A DNA stretch of 64,000 nucleotides, taken from NCBI RefSeq assembly GCF_963082655.1, contig NC_081552.1, forward strand, positions 98,445,592-98,509,591. The letters are read 5' to 3'. The notes under the pieces are model-generated. The model was given only the letters and a program-made list of their open reading frames with translations, had not been told where the DNA came from and searched no databases. The stretch comes from Stomoxys calcitrans (lineage: Eukaryota > Arthropoda > Insecta > Diptera > Muscidae). Positions 47,404 to 57,694 of the stretch are shown in pieces (positions within the stretch are counted from its first letter, which is position 1; each line of letters begins with the position of its first letter). The position numbers and the translations under genes are program-made.

Positions 47404-47871
47404 TGTTGAAGCAACTTCAACAACATTTTTGCAGTCATTTTTATATAAGTCATAAACATCTTTAGAATAAGGCAAATGAATTATATTGAATTTAACCATT
47501 TGAATTTTCTTTAACGTTAATTAATATAAGATTGGCAACGCTTTCATCCTAATATGTATCGCAACGAATTGATTACTAACTAGTACGTACTAAACCCCCT
47601 TTTTGTCTCTTTCTAACATTATCTATACGGCTGAAATACTTTACTAAATCAAAAGGGCGTCTTTCGCGCTTGCTTAGCCTCAACTAACTTCACTTGTGCA
47701 GCATCATCGTTAGGAGGCGGTAAGCAAAGAAATCGCTAATAAACTGTTCCACATTAGCAAACTGAAACCTTGCCTTTTTTCTTCTTCTTCTGTACTTTCA
47801 ATGGTAAATTGTTACGGTTCTGGAAGCATCCAATACAGTCCACTCATCACATTTACTACCAGAATTGTACA
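47404..47871 (+). repeat. BEL 5' LTR
   Basis: 468 bp, TGTTGAAGCAACTTCAACAAC to AGAATTGTACA. The first 18 bases are a near-palindrome (TTGAAG/CTTCAA). TATATAA at 47442-47448 is a possible TATA box. AATAAA at 47738-47743 is a likely polyadenylation signal when used in the 3' copy. Confidence 0.95.
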
Positions 47872-47889
47872 TGGTCCTTCGAGCCGGAT
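47872..47889 (+). promoter_or_regulatory. Primer-binding site, tRNA-Tyr
   Basis: TGGTCCTTCGAGCCGGAT starts directly after the LTR. It is complementary over 18 nt to the 3' end (acceptor and T-arm, including CCA) of animal tRNA-Tyr as I know that sequence. Confidence 0.8.
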
Positions 47890-47972
47890 AGAACAAGTGA
47901 ATCTATAAAGCTGGGATCACGTCCACCGCTCTAGTTTAAAAACAAATTATTCTATAACTTCCATAGAAGACA

Positions 47973-47989
47973 ATGAGAAAAAGGTACGT
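47973..47989 (+). promoter_or_regulatory. First leader AUG and candidate 5' splice site
   Basis: ATGAGAAAAAG then GTACGT. The ATG (47973-47975) is the first after the primer-binding site. Eleven coding bases later, AAG|GTACGT fits the splice-donor consensus (intron from 47984). The phase (two bases of a codon left over) matters for the accessory frame. Another donor-like site, GCG|GTGAGT, lies at 49366. Splicing itself is not demonstrated. Confidence 0.45.
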
Positions 47990-48180
47990 AGGATTTATTA
48001 ATGTGTGAACGGATAGGGATTTGGCGATTAAATTTGAATGTTACATGACATGAAAGTCCAAAAATAAAAAACTGTCTTTTGTACTGTTGAAACCCAAAAA
48101 AGGCGCACATAGTCCACATGAATAATTCTCAATGCTCTTGTCAAAAGAGTTTCTTGATGATACCTTCGGAAACTAATTTT

Positions 48181-48297
48181 GCTTCACGAGCAAAAAATAT
48201 ATGGAAATCGAATCTTGCTTCACAAGCAGACTATATAAAGATTTAATATTGCTTCACGAGCAAAAATATATGAACGATCGAATCTTGCTTCACGAGC
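48181..48297 (+). repeat. Four short repeats GCTTCACGAGC in the BEL leader
   Basis: GCTTCACGAGC at 48181, 48251 and 48287, and GCTTCACAAGC at 48217, spaced 36, 34 and 36 bp. The larger unit is a duplication of about 70 bp (TTGCTTCACGAGCAAAAA ... ATCGAATCTTGCTTCAC). Each core can fold with TGCT/AGCA arms around TCACG. Possible protein- or RNA-binding element; function unknown. Confidence 0.75.
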
Positions 48298-51053
48298 TTA
48301 AGATAATCTTCAGAGCATTTAATTTTATGAGACTATAGGAATAAATAGACATAAAGTGTGTATTTGCATTGCTGTTTTCTAACCCAGAACTTAAGAGTAC
48401 GACTGTTATCTAAGTTGCTGTCATTCCAATCTGTCTTTGCAACAACAAGAAATTGCAGATTAGAGAGTAATACTCTAATAGCACTGGTGTAATTTGCACA
48501 CTTTTGTTATACATAAGTGTTCGCAAAGAGACACAATTTTGTTTTTTTTTTACTTATACTGATATACTCGTAATTCTCGAATATATAAATTTTGTTGCAC
48601 TTCACGCCCACGCCGCTGCTGGCATACATAATTCTCTACGTACAGAGGAAGAGGTAGAAACGAAATCTCATCACGGACGCTCTTCCCTTTGCCATTGGAT
48701 TTGTCATTTCACACTGGCTTAACTAACAGGCTCCCAATCCTATGCGACTACGGTTGAGACCTCTAACTTTCCATTACTGACTCTCTTAGATTGAGACTTC
48801 TTCCACTCCACTGCAAATACATAAAGCCAAACTCATCTCTTATACGTACAGAGCCGTGCTGATCTGCAGACGAATACATTCAGGCTGCTAGAAGACCAAT
48901 GAGAGGCGATTCCTCATTTAGTTTTTGAAGCGAGGCTGCATGGATGGTGTATGAATATGAAGAAATAATCTTTAGAAAAGAGAAAAACAAAAACTTTTTC
49001 GTAATAGAAATGTGGAAGATTCTAATTAGAAAACTATTGAGGTGAACGGAAATAAAGTTGAAAGTGTATAGAAAGTTTAAAACTTAGTTGTGGCAAAATC
49101 TAATTAGACAAGTTTGTTCTTACTGAAATTAAAGCGTGTGTAAAAAGCAAGGAAGTTTCCGGTTTAAAGAAAAGAAAAAAGAAAAATTGTGCCTTAACAT
49201 CGATTAGCATCCATTGAATAATTGAATTCCATGTGCTAGAAACGAAAGGGAAAAAGCCCCAAATACATCATAGAATTTGTTGGAAATTGGAGACACATGG
49301 AGTATTAGCGGCTAAGTCAGACAAGAAACCGGTATGATTTGCAAAAGGGGGAGAGAAGGTTAGCGGTGAGTGCATTCATGTTACAAAGTATACATACGAG
49401 GGCCGTTTGTGAAGTCACTACTGAAATTTCATTCTTCATAGAAAAGCTGTTTTTATGAATGTTGCTACTTTTCCTTGAACCTTACCTTTTATCATGACAA
49501 TTTTCTATTTTCATTGAAACAATGGTTTCACGTAAGTTTCATTGACAAAATTTTATAAATTCCTATGAGAAAATCAATTTAAATAGTTGTTGGCTTTCAG
49601 TCCCTGAAAAACACGCGATATTGCCAAAAAACGCTACATTTTCTAAATAAAAATCTGGATATAACGAAGAATTCACGAAATTATCTGGAAGTCAAAAGGA
49701 GATTGTATATTTAAAATTGAAAGTGTCCAACAGGTGTCATGTATGACAAGTGGCCAATCACAGCCGGGAATTGAATTAAAACGAATTTGTCAATAATACA
49801 CCGGTTGGAAGATGAAACATGTATTGTTATGTGTAGACAGATGGCTACGATGCTCCTACAAATTTCATACATGAGGAGGAAAGAAATTAAACACGAATTA
49901 AATTTTAGAGATATATGCACATCAGGTTATGAAGTTATCTTGATGAAGTTTGACATCAATACTTGAATATAATATTTGATGCTTATATTGACTCACCTAT
50001 ACTTTGGGATGAGAATATATGTAGGTCATATATCGAATAATAAAGGACAATCCACGTCAATGCACATACATATATATTATCCCAGGAAACGATTACTCTG
50101 TTACCCACTTACCCAATTTCTCGCCATGAAACCATAAAATGGTTATTTTCTAAATAAACAGCTTATTAGAGAGTACCGCAACATTGGAACCCTTATTTGT
50201 ATTGAACCCATTATGCTACCTTAATTTTTTTCCTATTTACCTCCAGTCGATTATTTTCAATCTAAGCGCATGAATTTATTTACCATATTGCTTACCTGAA
50301 TGAATTGTATGGGACTGAACCCATCTCTCACCTGTATTTTTACATTACACCTTATATGTCCTGGCTTGGGATATAGGTGACACTTGACATACTATATTTC
50401 ATATGAATTACCAATTGACACCTTAGGAGCCATAGAACTTTGGTTTATTTATCTATTTCGGAGATAAGAGACTTAGTACGGTGAACCGGAAATATTAGCA
50501 CTGAACTTTGGGATTAATCGCTCCGCCGCTGAGGAGGAGAGCACGTTGAATCGGGGTAGAAGAAGTCCATAGCACGCACGCGTTACTATTCAGAGTTCCT
50601 TTCTGGAAGAAGAGCTCAGGAGGAAGTCCCAAGACGTTTGGTGGAATTTTTTTTCTCAGAATCATTTTATCACGAATGGCTTAGTGACTGGGAGAAAGAG
50701 AGTGACCATATTTCGAAGGAGACCAGTATACACAAGTTCCGTGCTGGGGTTTTAATTGGTTCACTGCGTTTTAGGATCATCCGTTAAGACCTGTAACCGG
50801 ATATACTTGACCAAGTTGAATTTTGTACTATATTCACGTTGGTACGGAATTCCTATGATCGCGATTGGTAATTGATGTTTTGTTATTGGACCTGAGTTGT
50901 CTTCGGCGGTTTTCGAAGAGCAATCTGTGTTGAGTTCGAGTAGAGGTCTATATATTACCCTTTTATTTCACTGATAAAGGTACCATTTGAGGTTATTTGA
51001 ATAGGCCATTATTTGTTATACTCTCAAATTTTGTAGTTTGTTTGGTATTTCGT

Positions 51054-51069
51054 CGCTTCTCACATTCAG
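51054..51069 (+). promoter_or_regulatory. Candidate 3' splice site before gag
   Basis: CGCTTCTCACATTCAG followed by CTGAAG and the gag ATG at 51076. The tract is pyrimidine-rich and ends CAG. The last bases (ACATTCAGCT) nearly repeat the site in front of the accessory frame (ACATTTCAGCT). Confidence 0.4.
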
Positions 51070-51075
51070 CTGAAG

Positions 51076-54000
51076 ATGAGTTCCCAGAGGTTTATCTTTT
51101 TTTCGGACCAAGTGGTCACTTTTTGCGCCAATTTTTCTGGAATTCCCATTGAGGATCATACTGCATCTAGTTTGCAGGTCGAACTAGATGACTTGGAGCG
51201 ACGTTGGCGTCAACTGACACAGGTTTATGAAACGGAGATGACGTCTGAAAAACCTGAGTACACTCAAGAGGTGCGCAATGCGATTCACTCGAAGTTCTCT
51301 GAATCTTGTAGGGCATACAAGGCCTGTAAGGCGGCTATTCTTGATTTAGTTCAAATTGAGAGGCAGAAGCTGGAGAAGTCTAAGGCGAAGGAGGTAACAG
51401 AGACTAGGGCTACGGAAGATGGGGGTTTCGTTGTAAAAGTCCCGCCATGCGACACTGAATTTTTTAGTGGTGGCTACGATAAGTGGCCGAGTTTCAGGGA
51501 CATGTTTACGGCAATTTATGCCAAACACCCCAAATTGTCTCCTGCGCAGAAGCTATTCCACCTTCGGTCAAAGACGCGTGGGGAGGCAAATCAGATCGTG
51601 AAACAGTTTGCGCTCACTGATGAAAATTTCAAGTTGGCTTGGGAGGCTCTGCGATCGCGTTATGAAAATAGACGCATTCTGATAAATTACCAACTTAGGA
51701 GAATTTTCGAAACTGAACACGTATCCTCAGAGAAAGGGAAGGCTTTGAGGAACTTACAATTCACAGTTAACAACTGTCTGTCTGTTCTAAGGTCCTACGG
51801 TTTATCTGTTTTATCATGGGACCCTTTTCTTGTTTTCTGGGTGTCGTCCAGGCTGCCGGACGAAACACTTACTGCTTGGGAGAATTCAATAGATGACCAC
51901 AAATCAATGCCAAGTTGGAGTCAACTGGATGATTTTATCGCGAAAAGGTTAGACATGTTAGAGTCAATTTCCGATATGAAGAGACCGACGAATTCTTCTC
52001 AATCTGCTCACAAATCTCAGAATTTTCACACGAAGTCGGATTCGAATTATCGCCCATGCAAAATTTGTCGACAGAACCATTCTTTGAGGGGCTGTCCACA
52101 ATTTAAGGCTTGGCCACTGGGTAAGAAGAAAAAGTTTGTTTCTACCAACAAGATTTGTGAGAACTGTCTCTCCTACGGACATCAGGCTCAGAATTGCCAA
52201 AGCGAAAAGTTGTGCCAGACTTGTCAGCAATCACATCATACTATGCTACACCCGGATCCCACTGGCCCCGCCGGAAATAGGAATTCAGGTGCAAGACATA
52301 CAAGTGGAACAACCGGAAACAGCTCACAAAACAACCAACATGAATCATCCTCATTTCACGTCGATGCACAATATGAGGATGAGCCATCTACTTCCTATGC
52401 CGCCTATGATGATGTATCGAATGTCCAATCTAATTTTGCAAACTCCGGACAAGAAACGGTTTTACCTACCGCCTTAGTGAACATCGAGCACTTGGGAACA
52501 TTGTTTGCCATTCGGGTATTTGTTGATCAAGGCTCTCAGGAGTCCTTTATTTCAAGTCGAATTGTTAGACAACTTTCAATCCCCACTAAAAAGTCGTTAA
52601 CTCGAATATCTGGGTTAGGAGGAACCGTTCTGGAAAACTCATCTAAACTGTGTGATGTTACTCTGCAGTCCCGAAAGTCTGACTTCAAATTACGCACCTC
52701 GGCCATTGTTATTTCCAATCTGAAGCATTTAATGCCAGGTGCTCCCACCCAAATTTCTGATTGGTCGGCGTTAAATCGCCTGGAATTGGCAGATCCAAAC
52801 TTCTTTAAGCCTGGCCCCATAGATATGTTGCTTGGAAGCGATATTTTACCGTATATCATTAAATCTGGTGTTCAAAAGAATGTTTCTGGAAGTCTTTTGG
52901 CACAGGAAACGGAATTTGGGTGGCTGATAAGTGGACCACCAAGACCACGCTCTGTTACAACATTTGCTTCCTGGGTGGTATCCACTGATACTCTAAATGA
53001 CGACATTCGAAAGTTCTGGGAAATAGAGGAAGTTCCAATTGCAAAACCTCTTTCTGAAAGTGATGCCCGGTGCGAAGAATTTTTCCGAAAGACAACTGAT
53101 CGTCTGCCTGATGGGAGATACAGGGTCCGCCTGCCATTCCGACAGGATTTACCGCCTGATAGAGTACTCGGATCTTCGCGACGTATTGCTATGGGACAAT
53201 TCTTTCGTATGGAGAAAACTCTTGGACATTCTCCTGAACTTGCCAAAGAATACAAAAGGGTATTATCTGAATATTTAAAGCTTGATCACATGGAAATCGC
53301 GCCATCAATGGAAATATGTGAGAACAATCGCTACTCTTCTTTTTATCTACCGCACCATGCTGTGGTTAGATCTGAAAGCGTCTCCACCAAATTAAGAGTG
53401 GTATTTAACGCATCCAAAAAAACTTCTACAGGAGTTTCATTGAACGACATGCTACATACAGGCCCCACTCTTCAAAACGATCTAATGAACGTTATATTGC
53501 GCTGGCGATTTTTTAAGTATGTGTTTAATGGCGACATTGAAAAGATGTACCGCCAAATTCTGATTCACGAAGAGGACAGACCCTATCAAAAGATACTGTT
53601 TCGTAACTCGACTAGTGAAGGGGTTGATGATTTCTGGTTAAAAACTGTCACATTCGGTGTGAACTGTGCACCATATCTGGCTATACGCACACTGTTGCAA
53701 TTGAGTGAAGATGGAAAGAATACCCACCCAACGGCTGCATCCATTCTACGAACCCAAATCTATGTGGACGACATTCTTTCGGGTGGACACACAATAACGG
53801 AAGCCCGATCACACGTCTTGGAACTTATTGACTTGTTAAATTCTGCGGGTTTCCCTCTAAAAAAAATGACGGCTAATCACTCTAAAATTCTTCAACACTT
53901 GCCCCCGGAAGACCTTCTTACAGAAGATTTTTTGAAAATCGAAGAAACAAGCGATACCAAAACATTAGGCATTCGATGGAATGCTATGTCTGATCAATTT

Positions 54001-56304
54001 TATTACAAAGTCACCAACATTTCCATTCCGTCTACTCCGATTACTAAACGGAAAATATTGTCTATAGTTGCTAAACTATTCGATCCAGCTGGTTGGTTAA
54101 CCCCGATAATTGTATTGGCCAAAATTCTCATGCAACAGCTTTGGATTGACGGCACGAACTGGGATGAGGAAGTCAAACCACACTCCTTGGAAAAGTGGAA
54201 TATGTTTCTTTCAAATTTCAATGAAATTGAGAATATTAAAATTCCTCGGTGGATCCATTACGCCCCAGAGGCAAGGATTCAAATTCATGGCTTCTGTGAC
54301 GCTTCTGAGAAAGCATACTGCGCCTGTTTGTACATTGTATCAACTATTTCGGATAGCGCTACAACATCGTTTCTGTTAGTTTCCAAAAGCAAAGTGGCAC
54401 CGTTGAAAACTGTCAGTCTTCCCAGGCTGGAATTATGTGGAGCTACACTGCTATCAAAATTGTTGAAATCAGTTCGTCAACATTTAAGCTTCACTGTTTC
54501 AGAAATATATCTGTGGTCAGATTCTACCATTACATTATCCTGGCTACAAAAACCTCCATTTTACTGGAAAACCTTTGTTGCCAATAAAGTTTCCGAGATA
54601 CTAGAAAACGTTGGAAATGTCAACTGGAGATACGTTCCAACCAAGGATAACCCTTCCGACATTGGTACTCGTGGATGTACTGCGTCAGAACTAGACGCAA
54701 ATCATTTATGGTGGCATGGACCACAGTGGCTCGTCAAACCATCTGAGTTTTGGCCTAAGCAAATGACCTACAAAGAGGCTTTTATCGAGAAAAAGGTTAT
54801 TACCTGCCAAACACAAGTGATTGACGATATACTGGAACGGTTCTCATCTCTCGATCGGGCTCTACGGGTAATCTGTTTCATGCTGCGATTTGCAAGGAGA
54901 TGTCAAAAAAGGAACTTCCCGGAAACAGAAAATGTATTCATTTCTCCGCAGGAGATTATTTCTACAAAATTTCGATTAGTAAGACTTGCACAGATTTCAT
55001 ACTTTTCTGCCGAATACCAGGCCCTTGAGTCCCACCAACCTATTAATTGCAAAAGTAGGTTATTGACTTTAAATCCATTTCTCGACGAACATGGTCTGCT
55101 GCGAGTAAATGGCCGCTTGGCAAACTCGGACTTAAGCTTTAACGAAAGATTTCCCATCATAGTGCCACAGAATTCCAGGTTTTGCAAGCTGTTTATTGAT
55201 TATACACATAAGATTCTTTTACATGCGGAGCATCAAACCATGTTGCGTGCTATTCGACAGGAGTTCTACATCATTCGCCTAAAGAGCGCTGTACGTCATT
55301 GTGTCAGGAGTTGCAAAATCTGTACCGTTTATAAACATCGAGTGAGAAACCAAATTATGGCTGCATTACCGGCTGAAAGATGCACATTCTCTTTGCCTTT
55401 TACGCACACTGGACTTGATTTTGCAGGTCCGTTTGAATTGAAAACTTCCAAATTGCGAAATGCGAAATTGCAAAAGGGATACGCTGCTATATTTGTCTGC
55501 CTATCGACCAGGGCTATTCACCTGGAGGCCTGTTCAGACCTTTCCACTGAGGCCTTTCTTTCCACCTTTAATCGTTTCGTAGGACGACGGGGGTTTCCTA
55601 AAAAAGTCTTCTCAGACAATGGTACCAATTTCATTGGAGCAAGTAGATCTCTCTTAAGGGAATACAAGGAGTTCCTCAGAAAGGCCGAGAAATCGGTTGC
55701 AGAGAAGTACGGAATGTACGGGTTTTCCTGGCATTTCATTCCACCCCATGCTCCACATATGGGTGGCCTGTGGGAGGCAGCTGTAAAGAGCATGAAGGCT
55801 CATTTACGGAAAGTTGCCTCCAATCTCAAATTTACTTATGAGGAATTTTCCACACTGTTGGTCAGGATAGAAAGTGTGCTTAATTCCAGACCATTGTCAC
55901 CAATAAGCGAGGACCCGACTGATCTTATTCCTTTAACCCCTGGCCATTTCATAAGAGGAGCAGCGCTTATGGCGATCCCTGAAGAGTATTCAGACAATCT
56001 CTCTTTGATGAATCGCTGGCAAAGACTGAAATCTTTGCAAATAATGTTTTCTAAACGGTGGAAAAACGAATATGTTTGTGAACTACAAAGAAGATATAAA
56101 TGGAAATCATCTCAACAAAATTTAGAAAAGGATGACTTCGTTGTGGTCAAGGAAGACAATTTACCCCCTACTGAATGGTGCTTAGGTAGAGTTATCAAAG
56201 TATTTACTGGGCAAGATTCAAAGGTTCGTGTGGCGGAAATACGCACACAGAGGGGTACAATTGTTCGACCCTTGGTTAAACTGTGTATCCTTCCAAAAGC
56301 TTAG
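51076..56304 (+). CDS. BEL/Pao Gag-Pol polyprotein (1742 aa), intact
   Basis: A single frame encodes all proteins for particle assembly, reverse transcription and integration. Gag: a helical N-terminus, then a DUF1759-type region from about residue 121 ([21 protein letters not shown]) to about 290, then zinc knuckles from about 328 ([13 protein letters not shown]) and 361 ([14 protein letters not shown]). Protease of the Pao/A17 type: [11 protein letters not shown] with the catalytic Asp at 484. Reverse transcriptase: YVDD at 896-899. RNase [11 protein letters not shown] (Asp 1075) and LWSDSTI (Asp 1149). Integrase: zinc-binding HAEH near 1383 and CKIC near 1410, then catalytic Asp 1448, Asp 1514 and Glu 1599. 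The C-terminal DUF5641-like tail has [20 protein letters not shown]. All key residues are present, so it is probably functional. The start is the first ATG after an acceptor-like site. Confidence 0.96.
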   Translation: MSSQRFIFFSDQVVTFCANFSGIPIEDHTASSLQVELDDLERRWRQLTQVYETEMTSEKPEYTQEVRNAIHSKFSESCRAYKACKAAILDLVQIERQKLEKSKAKEVTETRATEDGGFVVKVPPCDTEFFSGGYDKWPSFRDMFTAIYAKHPKLSPAQKLFHLRSKTRGEANQIVKQFALTDENFKLAWEALRSRYENRRILINYQLRRIFETEHVSSEKGKALRNLQFTVNNCLSVLRSYGLSVLSWDPFLVFWVSSRLPDETLTAWENSIDDHKSMPSWSQLDDFIAKRLDMLESISDMKRPTNSSQSAHKSQNFHTKSDSNYRPCKICRQNHSLRGCPQFKAWPLGKKKKFVSTNKICENCLSYGHQAQNCQSEKLCQTCQQSHHTMLHPDPTGPAGNRNSGARHTSGTTGNSSQNNQHESSSFHVDAQYEDEPSTSYAAYDDVSNVQSNFANSGQETVLPTALVNIEHLGTLFAIRVFVDQGSQESFISSRIVRQLSIPTKKSLTRISGLGGTVLENSSKLCDVTLQSRKSDFKLRTSAIVISNLKHLMPGAPTQISDWSALNRLELADPNFFKPGPIDMLLGSDILPYIIKSGVQKNVSGSLLAQETEFGWLISGPPRPRSVTTFASWVVSTDTLNDDIRKFWEIEEVPIAKPLSESDARCEEFFRKTTDRLPDGRYRVRLPFRQDLPPDRVLGSSRRIAMGQFFRMEKTLGHSPELAKEYKRVLSEYLKLDHMEIAPSMEICENNRYSSFYLPHHAVVRSESVSTKLRVVFNASKKTSTGVSLNDMLHTGPTLQNDLMNVILRWRFFKYVFNGDIEKMYRQILIHEEDRPYQKILFRNSTSEGVDDFWLKTVTFGVNCAPYLAIRTLLQLSEDGKNTHPTAASILRTQIYVDDILSGGHTITEARSHVLELIDLLNSAGFPLKKMTANHSKILQHLPPEDLLTEDFLKIEETSDTKTLGIRWNAMSDQFYYKVTNISIPSTPITKRKILSIVAKLFDPAGWLTPIIVLAKILMQQLWIDGTNWDEEVKPHSLEKWNMFLSNFNEIENIKIPRWIHYAPEARIQIHGFCDASEKAYCACLYIVSTISDSATTSFLLVSKSKVAPLKTVSLPRLELCGATLLSKLLKSVRQHLSFTVSEIYLWSDSTITLSWLQKPPFYWKTFVANKVSEILENVGNVNWRYVPTKDNPSDIGTRGCTASELDANHLWWHGPQWLVKPSEFWPKQMTYKEAFIEKKVITCQTQVIDDILERFSSLDRALRVICFMLRFARRCQKRNFPETENVFISPQEIISTKFRLVRLAQISYFSAEYQALESHQPINCKSRLLTLNPFLDEHGLLRVNGRLANSDLSFNERFPIIVPQNSRFCKLFIDYTHKILLHAEHQTMLRAIRQEFYIIRLKSAVRHCVRSCKICTVYKHRVRNQIMAALPAERCTFSLPFTHTGLDFAGPFELKTSKLRNAKLQKGYAAIFVCLSTRAIHLEACSDLSTEAFLSTFNRFVGRRGFPKKVFSDNGTNFIGASRSLLREYKEFLRKAEKSVAEKYGMYGFSWHFIPPHAPHMGGLWEAAVKSMKAHLRKVASNLKFTYEEFSTLLVRIESVLNSRPLSPISEDPTDLIPLTPGHFIRGAALMAIPEEYSDNLSLMNRWQRLKSLQIMFSKRWKNEYVCELQRRYKWKSSQQNLEKDDFVVVKEDNLPPTEWCLGRVIKVFTGQDSKVRVAEIRTQRGTIVRPLVKLCILPKA

Positions 56305-56343
56305 TTGTCAAATTTCTCCAAATCCGTTCACACATTAAATATA

Positions 56344-56361
56344 CCAAATCCTACATTTCAG
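56344..56361 (+). promoter_or_regulatory. Candidate 3' splice site before accessory frame
   Basis: CCAAATCCTACATTTCAG, 40-57 bp after the gag-pol stop. Cutting after the AG puts the following frame in phase with the ATG-bearing leader exon ending at 47983. The frame upstream is closed by a TAA at 56336-56338. Confidence 0.45.
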
Positions 56362-56437
56362 CTCAACATCTAGCACACCAAAGTGTCGTATCTGCGAGGA
56401 AAGACATTTCCTAAAACATTGTCCCAAATTTCAACGT

Positions 56438-57199
56438 ATGCCTGTCTCGGAACGACGGAAGGTCATAAGAGAAAAAGGCTTTTGTTTCAATTGCCTATGC
56501 ACTGCACATACACGAAGCTGGTGCCCATCCAGGCAAAAGTGCATGGTAAGCCAACAAAATCACCACACTATGGTTCATACCGACGACAAATCCTCTGGAA
56601 CCAAACAACAAAATCGGAATGCCCATTTTAAGACGAAAGGAAACGGAAGAAGCGATTCAGCTCTTCGGGAAACACCTGTAGCCTCTAGCCGTCAGAAACA
56701 CTTAAATGAGCGTTTGAGCCGACGTCCAACAATGCACGTTTTCCTTCCTACTGCTCTTGCTCGGATCGTGACATCTACTGGTCCAAAAAAAGCGCGATTG
56801 CTGCTTAGCTCTGGAGAAGCTCAGACCGTGGTTTTGAAAGAATTGGTCGAACGCCTTAATGTTCGCACTACTAAGCGAGATGGCAAAGAGTATTGCTGCT
56901 TAAATCTGGAATCGTATCATGACCCTTTAATAAAAATTCAGATTCATGGTTTAGTAAAATCTCAATTTCACACCGTGCTACCAAAAGCCACTAATGAGCC
57001 AAAACTTAAAGCGTTGTATGACCATCTAACCGACCTGGCAGACCCACATTTTTTTCACCCATCGAATATTGAAATCATTGTGGCGAATGATCAACTATCC
57101 AAAGTTTTACGAGCTGGCCTAATCCAATCGTCTTCCAATATGCCACTAGTACAGAGTACCATCTTTGGCTGGGTCATCTCAGGTGCTTGTCACTACTGA
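56438..57199 (+). CDS. Accessory ORF: CCHC zinc knuckles plus pseudoprotease
   Basis: A 253-codon frame downstream of pol, ending 27 bp before the 3' LTR. The open frame reaches back to 56339 without ATG and includes a further knuckle (CRICEERHFLKHC) that would be included if spliced at 56362. From the ATG: a perfect CX2CX4HX4C knuckle (residues 16-29), then a decayed one (KCMVSQQNHHTMVH, second Cys replaced by Ser), a basic linker, and a retropepsin-like domain aligned with that of Gag-Pol (PTALARI; LADPHFFHP; FGWVISG). The catalytic Asp position is Ser 124 (LLLSSGEAQ), so cleavage activity is unlikely. It differs too much from Gag-Pol in sequence to be a fresh duplication. No signal peptide or membrane segment, so not an envelope. 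Role unknown; a Gag-binding modulator is one possibility. Confidence 0.75.
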   Translation: MPVSERRKVIREKGFCFNCLCTAHTRSWCPSRQKCMVSQQNHHTMVHTDDKSSGTKQQNRNAHFKTKGNGRSDSALRETPVASSRQKHLNERLSRRPTMHVFLPTALARIVTSTGPKKARLLLSSGEAQTVVLKELVERLNVRTTKRDGKEYCCLNLESYHDPLIKIQIHGLVKSQFHTVLPKATNEPKLKALYDHLTDLADPHFFHPSNIEIIVANDQLSKVLRAGLIQSSSNMPLVQSTIFGWVISGACHY

Positions 57200-57212
57200 T
57201 TTTGCAGTGTTG

Positions 57213-57226
57213 CAAGGCGGCCGGCA
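57213..57226 (+). promoter_or_regulatory. Probable polypurine-like plus-strand primer
   Basis: CAAGGCGGCCGGCA immediately before the TG of the 3' LTR. BEL-type elements often have a short GC-rich purine stretch here rather than a long polypurine tract. Assigned from position. Confidence 0.5.
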
Positions 57227-57694
57227 TGTTGAAGCAACTTCAACAACATTTTTGCAGTCATTTTTATATAAGTCATAAACATCTTTAGAATAAGGCAAAT
57301 GAATTATATTGAATTTAACCATTTGAATTTTCTTTAACGTTAATTAATATAAGATTGGCAACGCTTTCATCCTAATATGTATCGCAACGAATTGATTACT
57401 AACTAGTACGTACTAAACCCCCTTTTTGTCTCTTTCTAACATTATCTATACGGCTGAAATACTTTACTAAATCAAAAGGGCGTCTTTCGCGCTTGCTTAG
57501 CCTCAACTAACTTCACTTGTGCAGCATCATCGTTAGGAGGCGGTAAGCAAAGAAATCGCTAATAAACTGTTCCACATTAGCAAACTGAAACCTTGCCTTT
57601 TTTCTTCTTCTTCTGTACTTTCAATGGTAAATTGTTACGGTTCTGGAAGCATCCAATACAGTCCACTCATCACATTTACTACCAGAATTGTACA
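57227..57694 (+). repeat. BEL 3' LTR
   Basis: 468 bp, same start, end and length as the 5' LTR; no mismatch was seen on reading through. AATAAA at 57561-57566 is the likely polyadenylation signal. TATGG follows at 57695. Confidence 0.95.

Larger units (their letters stand above)
47890..51069 (+). other. BEL leader/putative intron, about 3.2 kb
   Basis: No long ORF and no match to the other repeat families of the window. It holds a small internal repeat cluster (48181-48297) and ends in an acceptor-like CTTCTCACATTCAG just before the gag start codon. The sequence may act in packaging, translation or splicing; none of this can be read from the sequence alone. Confidence 0.6.
47404..57694 (+). 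mobile_element. Complete BEL/Pao LTR retrotransposon (10,291 bp)
   Basis: LTRs of 468 bp at both ends, beginning TG and ending CA, with a 5-bp target duplication TATGG (47399-47403 and 57695-57699). Order: 5' LTR, tRNA-Tyr primer-binding site, long leader of about 3.2 kb, single Gag-Pol frame (51076-56304), accessory frame (56362/56438-57199), polypurine-like tract, 3' LTR. I compared the LTRs by eye and saw no difference, so the insertion is very recent and the element may be active. It is longer than is usual for BEL elements because of the leader and the extra 3' frame. Confidence 0.95.

Noticed and set aside
48504..48722. 72-codon ORF in the BEL leader
   Set aside because: Short and without recognisable motif; expected by chance in 3.2 kb of leader.
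52136..55793. Alternative-frame ORFs within BEL gag-pol
   Set aside because: Overlapping shadows of the intact 1742-codon frame; no conserved domain.
56362..57199. Accessory ORF as an envelope gene
   Set aside because: No signal peptide, membrane segment or cleavage site is visible; the zinc knuckles and protease-like alignment point to Gag-Pol ancestry.
56362..57199. Accessory ORF as a recent duplication of this element's own gag-pol
   Set aside because: Only short motifs are shared with residues 328-640 of Gag-Pol, so it is far too diverged for an element with apparently identical LTRs. Capture from another lineage or an old duplication is more likely.
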